Part shown: positions 33,325-43,960 of the stretch, in pieces
Numbering within the stretch: the stretch's first letter is position 1
Layout of the letters: the number at the start of each line of letters is the position of its first letter
Assembly: GCA_032718865.1 (NCBI GenBank)
Contig: JALUTQ010000033.1
Coordinates: forward strand, 124,001-188,000
Origin: Tilletia caries
Lineage: Eukaryota; Basidiomycota; Exobasidiomycetes; Tilletiales; Tilletiaceae
Reading direction: 5' to 3'
DNA: 64,000 nt
Made by a program: the position numbers and the translations under genes
Notes under the pieces: generated by a model
What the model saw: the letters and a program-made list of their open reading frames with translations, nothing else
What the model was told of the DNA's origin: nothing
The model's database searches: none

Positions 33325-34068
33325 TTAAGGAAAGGCGCGGAGGAACTCCACGCCTCCGCGCCTCCGCCCGCCTACCTCCGCCAAAACTCCGCGCTCATTT
33401 TTGGGCGGATTATTCCGTCCGCTCAAGACAGTGGTGTCAGCAAGGCCGGTATTATTCCGTCCGCCGTAGCAGGGTGGTCCTCACCGAGGCCGCCTCCTCC
33501 GTCCGCGGTCGGTAGGCGGAGTTTTTCAAGGAGGGAATCTCCGTCCGCCTTCCTCCGGCGGAGTTCCGGCTGAGTTCCGCGCCTCCGCGATCCCAACTTC
33601 CTGGCCCAAGTCTTGGTCTGAGACTTTGGAGTTACATGCTTTAATCGGCGAAAAAAATCATTTGAAGAGGGGTCTCAAGTCTCGAGACTCCGGCGTGACT
33701 AGCGATCACGTGACATGACACCCGAGACTCCGTCTTCTGAGACCCCTTCAATTGGAGAGACCCTGTGTAACCCCTGGCTTTTCAGTCTCAGAGCGGAGTA
33801 AGCGCGGAGGCGCGGAGTTCCGGCGGAACTCCGTCGAAGTTGGGGCTGTCGACACCTCCGTCCGCGCTCAAGTCCGGGAACCTCAAACTCCTCCGCCCTC
33901 CGTCCGCGTTCAAGTCGTTGGCGGTACTTCTCCGTCCGCCCCTCCGCTGTCAGCCTCCGCGGTGCGGAGGACGTCCTCGGGCGGAGTAAAATCGGCGGAG
34001 TTTTGCGGTACGGAGGCGCGGAGGACGCGGAACTCCGCCGAGAGCGCGGAGGTGACGCCTTTCCTTAG
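33325..34068. mobile_element. 744-bp hAT-like MITE inserted in the recombinase gene
   Basis: Terminal inverted repeats are TTAAGGAAAGGCG and CGCCTTTCCTTAG. The flanks are AGTCCGAT (33317-33324) and ACTCCGAT (34069-34076), an 8-bp duplication with one mismatch; the uninterrupted copy at 4692-5177 has a single AGTCCGAT. There are no transposase codons. The interior is packed with CTCCGCC/GGCGGAG motifs in both directions, especially near the ends. The 8-bp duplication and subterminal repeats suggest hAT; this class is inference. Confidence 0.8.
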
Positions 34069-34105
34069 ACTCCGATGCCTACCTCACTTATATCCGCGAC
34101 AACTA

Positions 34106-35228
34106 CACCCCCAAAGTCTGAGGATTTTTTAATTTCATCTTAAGTATTTTTGAGGAGCCTCCTCAGCCCCAGTGGTGGCCATAGGCGGGAGGATCATCCT
34201 CGACATGCTTTAGACCCTATCCTCAACATGTCGAGGAGGATAACATGTCAGGGATGATCCTGAGGCCTATAATAGAAGCGGCAGAATTTCCCTTCATCCT
34301 CCTCATGCTACCTTTCAATCAAACTGACGACACTATGATATGTATGTGATACCATGATGTGGAATTGTGGGTGAGGAAAAAGGACAGGAAGGACATATGA
34401 TACATTATACACAACATAACAACGGAGAAACAAGGACAGAAGAGAACTGGACCATCCGGGACAGCGCGTGCGTGTCGGATCAAGGACTTGACTGTAAGGT
34501 GGGACGAGGACAGAGGTCATAAGGGAAGAAAGTGAGAAAAAATAGAAGTTGAAATCTGCAGGGTGTGTGAAGAAAAATCAGCAGCGTGGAAGGGAAGACG
34601 GAAGTCAGCAGTCAATGCCGGAAGAGAAGAGAACGAAGGCAAGCTGTGCTGACTGCTCTGGGAAAGAGAACGATGAGTGATTAGTCAGACGGCGGTGACG
34701 CGATGTGAAAAAGTCAGTGATGGTGTCAGATGGCGGATGCGGGTGCGGATGGGAGTGGGTGGGCTAGGGAAGAAGCTGGTGCTGCTGTGGGCGAGCGCAG
34801 GGAGGACACTGATGCTCGGGTGCTGATACGCATGCGCATGCTATCGCCCGGGTGCATGGGAAGGGGGGATGAAGATTGGTGAGCAGAGGTCTGAGGGTGT
34901 GGAGGGAGGTCAGGGTGCGTGTGTGGATGGTGAAAATTTTTTATGGCAGAAATTCTCGCGACACCGTGTCGCACACTTCGCGACACCGTGTCGCACACTT
35001 CGCGACACCGGGTCGATCAATTCGCGACACCGTGTTGCGAAGTCTCGGAGGAGTCTCTTCGGAAATCCTGGATCAGGATACCCCAGGAGATCCACAGGAG
35101 ACTCCTAGACATGTAAATTCCCAGAATTGTAAAATTTCATCTTGAAGAGCATCCCTGACAATCCCCTAAGATTACAGGAGAGGATTTCAGTCAGGAGGAT
35201 CCCGGGTCCTCTTAAAATTTTGGGGGTG
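34106..35228. mobile_element. 1,123-bp MITE with TA target duplication (Tc1/mariner-like)
   Basis: Ends are CACCCCCAAA and TTTGGGGGTG (10-bp perfect TIR). TA at 34104-34105 and 35229-35230 flanks it; the empty site in the 4692-5177 copy has one TA (AACTACGTACG). There is no transposase. Four 22-bp tandem units with the inverted core GCGACACCGTGTCGC lie at 34957-35046. Confidence 0.75.
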
Positions 35229-35663
35229 TACGTACGCCATGCAGCATCGTTTGGCGACCTTGCGCCCGACGGCCTGTTCTACGGCTGAAGACGATGTCGC
35301 CATGCGGTGTCCAGTTTCGTTCCAGTCAGATCGACTTCAATCTCATTTTCTGCCTTTCGGTATCGACCCACAAGTTTCGTCAGTCTCCAGCCTCAATTTC
35401 TTCCGCCTCGAGCTCCACAAGTTCTCCCCAGTGCCCGCGATCTGCACGCATTGGAGCGCCTGAGGGGGGTGCACGTCGTGACAGTCTGCTCCTGAGCGAG
35501 CTATCGCGGAGGGGTACGCTCCGGGTCAGACTGCATCGACGTGCGAGCGGGAACGCTCTTACCCAACCCTCACTGCACACGCTGTGCATAGGCGCATGTA
35601 TCCAGACCAGAACCAGTTACAATCAGAAACGTTACACGTGGCCACATCACTGAGCGAGCAAGG

Positions 35664-36650
35664 CTAGACAAGGGCGGCAGCGAGAGGAAGAAGATGAGGT
35701 TGTTCGGTGGTCCCTATTGAAGCACAACTCTGCTCTCCTTGCTTCCTGGGGCTCATCAAGACCTGGCGCACTATCTTGCATGAAAGCTGGGCTTGTACGA
35801 TCTCCCCGCGCACTAAAACTACTCATCTCTTACCCAAGTACCCAACATGGATGGCGGACCTAACGTAATGAGTTCCTCATATCCTCATAGAAGGGCACGG
35901 TTCCCTCAATCGTGGTCAGCGCTTCCTCCTTTCCCCGTCCCCGCGCTCCCAACTCCCAAGTGGTCAGAAACTCTCTATTCTGCATCCGAAAGGACCGTGC
36001 CCATGACTCCGCAGCTGACAGGACTGTTCCCTTGTCTTCGCAGCTGACAGGACTGTTCCCTTGTCTTCGCAGCTGACAGGGCTGTGCCCTTGTCTTCGCA
36101 GCCAAAAAGACTGTGTCCCATGTTTCCTTGCCTTTGTTAGGGAGGGCAATATGATCGAGTGTACGACAGGCGGCTGACGGCCCTGTGCACGAAGATTTCG
36201 GACTCGTTGACCTTGCAGCCATGTCAACCCTCGGAAATTCAAAGAGCTCCAATCATAGACGCACAGGAACCAGCAAGAACCGCTTTGTCCTCGACTCTCA
36301 ACCCAGAACGCTCTTCAACACTGCCCCGGCCCCCCACCCCCGCCTTTTGCTACTACCGCTCGGTTTCACCCCAAGCCCCAAGGCCAGACATAAAAGACTG
36401 GATACAGTATACTGTATAGGAGGCTTGTAGCACAGTTACGCACGACTCATTATCGGAGCGCTTTGATGACATGACTGACTAGCCAATGCAATCGTCTAGG
36501 CTTCAAATCTGTAAAACCCGCCGTGTTCAAGCTCGCCCCTCATTGTTCGTACAGGACGTCTGCTCTTTTTTGACCCCAATCACTCCATCTCGCTCTCCTC
36601 CCCTAACTTGTCCCTTTATATCCATATTATTTCCTTCATCCATATTCACG
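35664..36650. other. Intergenic; 29-bp tandem repeat and lipase promoter
   Basis: No gene recognised. A 29-bp tandem repeat lies at 36011-36115. The last 60 bases hold a pyrimidine-rich leader and TTTATAT (36614-36620) about 35 nt before the lipase ATG. Confidence 0.5.
36011..36115 (+). repeat. 29-bp tandem repeat, about 3.6 copies
   Basis: The unit begins GCAGCTGACAGGACTGTTCC and starts at 36011, 36040, 36069 and 36098, with the last unit diverged. Each unit carries CTGAC and TTCGCAG, which resemble a branch site and a splice acceptor. Confidence 0.9.
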
Positions 36651-38886
36651 ATGCAGCTCGCCAAGTCCTTCGTCCTTCTCGCCGCCGTCCTCACCAATGT
36701 CGTCATAGCCTATCCCTACAGCGAGCGCTCGGTTGGGCGCCGTCTGATCTTCGGCGTCGACATCGGTGTCGGCAGCAGTAGCGACAAAACCGTCGCCGCT
36801 GGCCTTCCTTCCCAGGACGCTTTCTACAAGCCTCCCTCCGGCTGGCAGCGCAAAGCGAACGGAGCCATCCTCCGCTCTCGCCAGGTCAGGCCTTCCAGCT
36901 CCAACGCTGCGGCCGCGTACCAGATCCTCTTCAAGACTACTGACGCTCTCGGTGCCCCTGGTGAGTCCCGGAGCTTCATCTTTTCCTCGGCTCAAATTCG
37001 AAACCACTGAACATCTCTCCCATATCTCCAGATCACACGGTTACCACCATCCTGGTGCCCCAGAAGCCTCAGAGCCCAGCAAAGATCGTGTCCATCCAAC
37101 TCCCTCAGGACTCTCCCTCGCTTGACTGTGCCCCTTCCGCAGCCCTTGTCGCGCACAGCAAGTCCAATTTCGCCGTGATTGTCCCCTTCGTCAACCAGGG
37201 TCTCGAGCCTTCGCTCCAGAACGGTTACTACGTGAGCATTCTTCGCAATAAACATTGCTGTGGTATCCTATGTTCACACTTTACTGTCGAATTTCAGGTG
37301 AACGTCCCTGACCACGAGGGTAGCCGTGCCCTCGCCTTCGTTGGTGATATGGAGGGTCATGCCGTGCTTGACTCTCTTAAGGCAACTACCAGCTTCCCTA
37401 CTGCCATCCCTGGAGTCAGGTACGTGTCCCTAGCATAGAATTCACCGCCCAATTCAACCCTCACCATATAATCCCGCATTTGCTGACCCTTTCACCATTA
37501 CAAAAATCAGCATTAAGACACCGATCGTGCTGGGCGGCTATTCCGGTGGTATGTACATTCGACAGCACTCATTCGATGCTCAACATTGTTCTGATCCCGC
37601 GCGTTGATATGTATAGGTGCCCACGCAAGTGCTTGGGGAAGCCAATTGTATCCGCTGTATGCTCCCAACCTAAACATCATTGGACAGGTCATTGGTGGCA
37701 CTCCGGTTCGACTCAGCAACATAGTGAACTACTTGAACAAGTGAGTGAGTCATCAACATGAATTTTTCGTAGGGATTCGACTGACGGACCAAAACTTTCC
37801 GCGACCTCGCTCTCAGGGGTGTATGTTGAGTCTTTCAGTCTGCTACGTGGGACCAGAGAAGAGGTCTGACGTGGTTGTGGAATTGATCGACCTCTTGCAG
37901 ACCTTCGTCGGCTTCGCTGCTGCGGGTATCGTGGGCGAGTGAGTCGATCCCTACCAGGCTGTTCTAGTGCCATCTGCAAACAAAAGCGGGTTAATTTGTT
38001 ATGACTACGATGTACAGATACAAAGCCTATCCTGACATCAAGGTGCGCAAACTTGCTACTTTCCCTCCCTTTCATGACGCGAAGCTTGCTTCCTGAAATC
38101 TGACTTGTGCTCTCTTCAAATCAAACAGAATTACATCGACGCCCACGTCCTCCCGAACGGCACCGCATTGATTGAGGACATCCAGGACAACAAGTGCATA
38201 GGCCAAGGTAAGTACTTCTTTTATCTCAAAGAAGGAGCAAGCTTGGCAGTGGGGAAGAGAATGCTGACATCGACCATTCTTATGTAGTTGTTCTAAACTA
38301 CTCCGGCAAGGATCTGTTCTCTCTTTTCAAGATCAAGGAGCCTCTCAGCGCCAATATCCCCCAGAAGCGATTGAACCAGAACATGCTCGGCAACGACGGT
38401 AGCACGCTCAAGGTCAAGACGATCATGTATCACTCGGAAAAAGATGACATGTGAGAACTGGGCTAGATCTTGCCATTTGACCGATACCAGGCACCAGAAC
38501 TGACTCATTTGCTTTGTCTTTCTCTCTGCACCAGTATTCCCTTCGGGGACGCTCAGAAGTATGCTGCCGATCAGTGTGCCAAGGGTAAGTTCTCTCGTTT
38601 GATGCAAAGACTCGAGGTTCGCAAACGATCCTGCTGACCTCGCTAGGTCTCTCTACCTTCCTTCTGCCGCAGGTGCTTCGCTCAACTTTATTGTTGACAC
38701 TGGTCGGAGCCACGCCGAAGAGGGTGAGCTTGAACATCAGCATCCAGACTCTCGCTGAGTTTTTGCAAGGGCTTTCGATCGGCTTCACTGATACTCCCTG
38801 TCTTTACAGAGTTCGGCCGTGGCGACGACCTCGGCAAGTGGATCGAAGAATTCCACAAGGGCACTGCCGACAGCTCGTGCAAGTAA
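36651..38886 (+). CDS. Secretory lipase (Candida antarctica lipase A type)
   Basis: Thirteen exons join to 426 aa: 36651-36960, 37032-37231, 37298-37419, 37511-37548, 37617-37740, 37817-37820, 37901-37938, 38018-38042, 38129-38207, 38288-38450, 38535-38584, 38673-38723, 38810-38886. Residues 1-20 are a signal peptide (KSFVLLAAVLTNVVIAYP). Matches to fungal secretory lipases are the nucleophile elbow GGYSGG, the acid region SEKDDIIPF and the catalytic His in TGRSHAEE. Length fits the family (about 430-460). It would hydrolyse triacylglycerols or esters outside the cell. The splice choice around 37741-37900 is the least certain: a 4-nt exon keeps frame and best fits the family; the alternative is a 32-nt intron with a longer exon. 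Confidence 0.88.
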
Positions 38887-40289
38887 ACTCACGAGCCCTC
38901 GATGCCGATGTCAACTCTGAATTCCGAACGGCTCATTTGCTGCTACGGTCCCTGCACATGGCAAACACACTCCTTCTTCGGTTTCTACCCAACCTCGAGA
39001 CGGAACCGTCCAATTTCTGCCTCTCTTACTTTCCTTAATTGTTGTGTATCCCGACTTCCCTTTGCTTTCATATTTCATTACATGTTTATCTGCCTTGCAC
39101 TACTCTGCATGATCACTGCAAGAAAGTAATCAAGTGAAATCAACTCTCTCTGGAGCTACCTCATGAGCTGTGAGCTATGAGCTGTGACTTCAAAGCAGCG
39201 AGGGTAGTCCGAGAGGAGAAAATGACTGCGGATGATAGGAACTTCAGTGATCAAGCGATCAAGCTGAGTTGAGGTCAAGGACGCCAGCGGGTTTCGCTTC
39301 ATCATACGCACATACATATGAGGAGTGGACACGATCTGTTTGTTTATTGCGTTCCGGAACGCAACAAACACAAGGCAAAGAAACGTTCCGAGCATGCAAC
39401 GCGTCTTCACTTAACATCACGAATGCTCCAGCGCTCCAGTCCTTCAAGGAAGCGCATCGTTTTCACAGCTACAAAACGGTATTATGGATTCATCAGCGTG
39501 CGACTGCACCCACCGCGTTCAAGAGGCTGACCGACGTTGCAAACAGTGCCCATCAGGATCGTTTCTCTAGGAGTGCGAAGGGACGATTACGAGCCCATCA
39601 GCAGACGGACTACGTTCCCGACTTCGCAAATCCCTCTTTTCGCTCCAGAAGATAGTGATGGCCCACCGGAAATCTCTGCACGGGGTGAATTTTTCGAGAA
39701 ACGTCCCGACCGACCGCAGGCTGGAACGGGATCTCTCCCAGCCCTAACGCCGCGGCTGTCGTCGCTCTGTCATCTACCGCTCTGACATCACACAGCAGGG
39801 GCACCGGGTGGCACTACATTCTCTATACGGGGACCTGATACTGCTGATGCACGTGCAGGAAGGGCCGAGGCCACAAGCGGTGTCCAATCGACCTGCACAC
39901 AGACTTACAGTGCGGGCGTGCAGAGACCAGAAGACAGAACATGGCTCGGACTTTGTTTCTCGTTTGTTTGCCCCGCTGCAGCCTTGCTTCACGCTCTATA
40001 ATCGATATGGGCTTTTAAAGGCCTCGCGGTGCTCTGTCGTGCTATAGTGCTGCCGTCCAAATCGATCACGAGCAAACCACAACAGGTTTCAGATCACATC
40101 GGATGGGAAAAATACATCACGGTCCAATCATCTATGTAGATAACGTTTTGACGCCTTTCTCGCTCGCTGTGGTATCGTCTGTCTGTGTGTAATGGAATGT
40201 AATTGTCAGCGTCAGCGTGTCAGCACTTCCTTACGCCTCTAACGAGACGCGTATGTGGGTTTTGAGCGGAGTTGATCCGCTCGAACGCT
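38887..40289. other. No gene recognised
   Basis: Downstream flank of the lipase. It includes a short GAGCTGTGAGCTATGAGCTGTGA repeat near 39165 and a 30-bp near-perfect palindrome at 39341-39370. Short frames show no family. Confidence 0.35.
39341..39370. repeat. 30-bp near-perfect palindrome
   Basis: The core TTGCGTTCCGGAACGCAA (39347-39364) is a perfect 18-bp palindrome; TGTTTA and CAAACA extend it with one mismatch. Confidence 0.85.
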
Positions 40290-40500
40290 GCGACCGAGCC
40301 CGTGCGGCTGCGTGAGCGCATGCGCTAAGGGGGAGGACCCTTCGGGGAAGGTGGGTGGGGTCAAAAATTGTCGGCTCGCGAGTCAGAAGGGGAGGAGAGT
40401 GAGGAAAGGTGGTGGTTGTCCACCTTGCGATGCAAATTTTCTTCCTCCTTACCTTCACTTCTCGCAAGGCCGCTCGTTACGCTCGTTCCAATCGCTAAAC
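40290..40500 (+). mobile_element. Diverged SINE-like copy
   Basis: It shares the SINE core (GGGGGAGGACCC, then AAGGTGGGTGGGG, near 40330-40362) and the 3' part (ACTTCTCGCAAGGC, 40456-40470) with the copies at 54575 and 62003. The tRNA-like head is not recognisable. An old or separate subfamily. Confidence 0.5.
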
Positions 40501-40672
40501 TAATATTTTGGCCGTTGGTTCTGCCTGCATTACATGTACCGGTATCTCTTGATCGCCCTTCCTCATTCTTCTTGCCCGCCCCATCATCTGCCGTGGCAGC
40601 GTTCCAGGTAAGCGTCTCTGCTTCCCAGCACTTTCAACCCTCGTAGGAGTACTGACAGAATATCCCTTCTCT

Positions 40673-41010
40673 TTGCGCTCGGTCAAAAACTCGCTCTCCA
40701 GCAGCGACGAAGAAGAGGGCTTCCAGCACGTCGACTATGACTATGGCAGTGAAGTCGGTAGCGACCGCTCCGGCTTCACAGCACAGCTCGAGCCTCGCCG
40801 GTCGTTCACCTATTTCCGGGGGCACCTCCCTCAGTCGATCAATGTCTACATTCTCCGCCTCCCAGGTACCGCCGCCTACCGACACTTTCGCATCGGTCTC
40901 GACGTCCAAGCCTCTTACGTGCTCCGCGTCGCCCGTCGATCAGAGCACGAAGCTCCATCCTCTGGCAGCTTGCATAGCCAATCTTCACTTCTGTCCTCGT
41001 ATGGTGAGTA
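40673..41010 (+). pseudogene. Truncated relic of the APH-like kinase family (copy 3)
   Basis: Codons give SSSDEEEGFQHVDYDYG and DRSGFTAQLEPRRSFTYFR, then GHLPQSINVYILRLPGTAAY, closely matching copies 1 and 2. A stretch of about 13 codons after TYFR is deleted. After ARRSE the sequence jumps, out of frame, to DNA equivalent to the ERSSIAWQLA region and ends. The first part resembles the 8396-9947 copy (YGSEVGSDRSG) and the second the 21202-22669 copy. Upstream at 40585-40612, CATCATCTGCCGTGG then TTCCAG/GTAAGC looks like exon 1 with its ATG lost. Confidence 0.8.
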
Positions 41011-41957
41011 AGCAGCATCGCGGTGGTACTGACACATCTTCTTTCGTTCCCGTTAGAGCTTTCGAATCCAGTCATCACGCATAGCAACATCCACTGAACG
41101 ATCAGTTTCGATAGCAACACTCAAGCCTCATTTCTTGCGTTGACGGTCATGGCATCTACGGCTCGACGTGAGCCCTTCCTTCCGCTGAGTGATCTCGTTG
41201 AATCTCAATCTGCTCAATCTGCGCTGACACCTTTTGTCTTACTTCGCTTTTCATATTCGCACGCTCAGCACGACCTTCGCCGTCTCTCCTTTCGTCGCGC
41301 CGAACCAGTCATGGAAAGCCCTTTTGTCGGCGACATCTACACCGAGGACTCGAGCATGAGTCTATGCCCAGGACACGCGGGCGAACAAAGTCGGACACTA
41401 CTGCCGGAAAAAAGGGCAGTACGATTTGGCAGCACTGATCTGTTTGGCCAGGTCAAGCTGACTGTATTCCTCCGCGCAGCTCATCGGTCTCTTCTAGCAG
41501 CAACGTATTGGCAAGCTCGATCCTTCCCAGTCAAAGACGAAGACATCGGACGAACGCTCCAGAATCTCCTTCGCGGACGACCTATCTCTTGGACCTTCAG
41601 GATTAGAGAAGCAATCTGTGAACACCAGGCCGTGGGCGATGGTAGAAGGAGCAACGTGCTGCTGGCTTACTCGACGCTGCTGACTTGCTTGTAGTGGCGA
41701 TACCAGCACTCGTACCCTTGGCCATATCTACAAACTGCAATCATTACTCAGTTTCTGCTTTGCTCCTGCGTACAATTTCAAACCCAGTTCTTTGCACATG
41801 TCTGAGAGCGTTGCCTTACGATCCACTGCTGTTTAGTTCGATAGTTGAACATGCTCCATGCTCCATGCTCCAGCTGCTCACCCACTCAACTATGATGCCG
41901 TCCGACCTACATTGCGGCAGGGCGTATCAGCCGTCGGAGTCCACATAGTAGTAGTAG

Positions 41958-42003
<46 letters not shown>

Positions 42004-42275
42004 CATGTTGTTGCGCCGAGCTGATGTATGTCTAGGCTGTTTGCTGAGCAGCGGAAGGGTGGGAAGCTGGGTCAAGGTACAGGGGAAAAGAAAAGCCAGT
42101 CTGACCCCGATCGCGATATGGATCCGGACTCCAGCGAGCGTCTGATTCCGACCATGCAGGGAAACGATGACTTGATGTCTAGCTTCACGGGGCTCATGAT
42201 ATCCACTGACGCGCAGTCGAAGCCGGGTGAAAGGTGTATCATTGCTAAAGAAAGCATGACCATCAATGAGAGACT
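41011..42275. other. No gene recognised; 3' flank of the proteasome gene
   Basis: Frames such as 41140-41694 (plus) show no domain. A (GTT)n tract at 41948-42003 gives false poly-Val/poly-Thr frames. The right end is the 3' UTR of the leftward proteasome gene. Confidence 0.4.
41948..42003 (+). repeat. (GTA)3(GTT)n trinucleotide microsatellite
   Basis: About 56 bp: three GTA units, then about 15 GTT units. Confidence 0.95.
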
Positions 42276-43218
42276 TTACTCCTGCATGTCGCCTATCCCT
42301 GGGTCTGCGGATTCTGTTGCTTCTGTTGATGTCTCTGTTGCTGCTGCTGCCGCCGCCGCTGCTGAGCCGGCCGTGACTCTTGTTGGGATTCTGTGAGAAT
42401 GGAAGCCGAGATAGAGGGAAAAGGAAGGATGTCAGTGCATGTATTGATGAACAGGAGAGACAAGCCCAAACGCACCGGTCAAAGTAGGGCTTAAGCTCGT
42501 CTCCCTCGATGATCCTGAACTTCTCTCCCGACCGCGCAGCGGCGGTGTTCAAGTCGGCATCCGCGCCCGGCCCGACAAGAGAGACGGAGATGGCATCGAG
42601 GTCGAGCTCCTTGCTCTGAGGCAGGGTGTCGCGCAGGGCAGTGAGGCCGTGGAGGAGCAAGTCGTCGAGGGATGCCTCGGGGAACTTCTCAAAATTGCGC
42701 TCGAGGTACGTCTTAGCACTGGCTGAGCGCGCGCCGAGAGCCATGGCGACGTATTCGAGGCAGTTTCCGGTTGGGCTGAATTCGAAGAGGTGGGGCCCTG
42801 CGCCGTCGACGCCGATGATGAGGAAGCCGACACCGTACGGGCGCTTGCCGTACTGCATTGTGTTGAGCTGGGCGCGGTCTGCAAGGGCGGAAGCGATACG
42901 ACTAAGAGGCAGGGGTCGGGCGTAGAGCATGCGGGAGGAGAGGGCGAGCTGGCGCATGTAGTTGGACAGCACACGGGCGTCGGAGGTGAGGCCGGCGAAG
43001 GCGATGCCGACGTGGTTGTCGACGCGGAGCATCTTGTTCTGGTAGGAGGCGAGCTCGGAGGGCGCGCGCTTGAGGGCGACGAGCACGGCGTGTGTGTTGG
43101 AGCGGAGGCCGACGACGGCGCTGCCCTGCTTGATGGCCTCCTGTGCGTATGCGATCTGCCAGATCTGCCCCTGCGGACTGAACACGGTGATGTCGGAGTC
43201 GTACGTGTTGCGGAACAT
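42276..43218 (-). CDS. PRE5: 20S proteasome subunit alpha6 (PSMA1/PRE5 type)
   Basis: Exons 43218-42476 and 42390-42276 (donor GTGCGT, acceptor TCACAG) give 285 aa. The N-terminus MFRNTYDSDITVFSPQG, then QIAYAQEAIKQGSAVVGL, is the alpha-subunit signature and is closest to PSMA1/alpha6. Further matches are THAVLVALKRA, DNHVGIAFAGL, RPYGVGFLIIGVD and GARSASAKTYLERN. The second exon codes an Ala/Thr/Glu-rich acidic tail, as in other alpha6 subunits. The product forms part of the outer heptameric ring of the 20S core and has no protease active site. It is divergent from the gene at 43961, with about 740 bp between. This is an essential housekeeping gene and looks intact. Confidence 0.95.
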
Positions 43219-43960
43219 CGCTGCTATTCAGTGTGAGTGAGTGTGAGTGTGTGAATACCAAAGCGAGTGAGTGTATTGATTTCTGCTCGATGCTGGCACG
43301 GTGATGCTGAGCAGAGCGACCTTGGGAATTGGGATGAGCGTCTGTGCGAAGCTGAGTGGGGCGGGAGGGAGGGAGGGAGGGTGGGAGACGCAACCTCGGC
43401 TTCTCGGCCCGACACGCGGCGAACAGCGGAACAACGCGGAACTCAGCAAGCCCGGCCTGTTCCGAGCCAAGGTTCCCACGTTCCCACTTCCCACTTCCCA
43501 CGGCCTTCCCTTTGTGCCACTCGCCCTTTGTCCAGCAGCAAATTGAATTGAATATTGAACCCGACATGAGACATTCGGTCGCGTGGAAATCAACAAATCT
43601 CCTTTGTTCCAAGTGACCGCCTCAGACTGGCACAAAGGATCGATGTCCATTTCGCCGTCGACGTCCAGAGCAGAACACTGACACAATGCGGGCGCAGCTG
43701 ACACTCCTTTGTTCTTCTGACAGCTGCCAGATAGATGAGAATGGGCGATAAGCTGCCGGCCAGTAGCCAGGGTTTGGCTGCATCCTGAGCGCTGAGCTAC
43801 AGTGTCCCTTTAAAGAGCCTCTCGCATTTCGCATCCTCCCCCCGACACCCATTCCCACTCTGCCTCCCACCATCTTCCCTTCTCCTCTTTCCCTTCTATA
43901 CCCTCCAGCCCCCAAGCATTTCGAGTCAGCTCCTCCCGCAACACAAGACCTCCAATCAGG
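43219..43960. promoter_or_regulatory. Divergent intergenic region between PRE5 and the 43961 gene
   Basis: 742 bp shared upstream DNA. Near the right gene are TTTAAAG at 43810 and a CT-rich leader; near PRE5 a TGAGTGTGAG repeat at about 43230. I see no confident proteasome element (GGTGGCAAA). Confidence 0.5.

Larger units (their letters stand above)
31894..35286 (+). pseudogene. Tyrosine recombinase of the DIRS-like element, split by two MITEs
   Basis: A Ser/Pro-rich N-terminus leads into a phage-integrase-type domain: YAMCRPGEF (first catalytic Arg, about 32845), GHCFRIGG (H-x-x-R, about 33235), then the region around YIRDNY (Tyr nucleophile) at 34077-34103 and a short tail to TGA at 35284. 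An in-frame TGA lies at 32506-32508. The frame is interrupted by a 744-bp MITE at 33325 and a 1,123-bp MITE at 34106. The fragment at 4692-5177 shows the sequence as it was before the insertions. The enzyme would have integrated the circular cDNA. Confidence 0.85.
27891..35663 (+). mobile_element. DIRS-like tyrosine-recombinase retroelement bounded by SINE halves
   Basis: 27891-28045 is the 3' half of the SINE (minus orientation) and 35516-35663 its 5' half. Between them lie gag-like, reverse transcriptase, RNase H and tyrosine recombinase coding regions, all rightward. No DDE integrase and no LTRs are present. RT plus RNase H plus a tyrosine recombinase identifies the DIRS/Ngaro class. The element is dead, with frameshifts, stops and two nested MITEs (33325-34068, 34106-35228). 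A deletion derivative with the same right junction lies at 4317-5329. Confidence 0.85.

Noticed and set aside
41890..42475. C-terminal extension of the proteasome frame into poly-Thr
   Set aside because: A clear donor/acceptor pair (42475/42391) gives a normal acidic alpha6 tail. The poly-Thr comes from the GTT microsatellite in another exon-free region.
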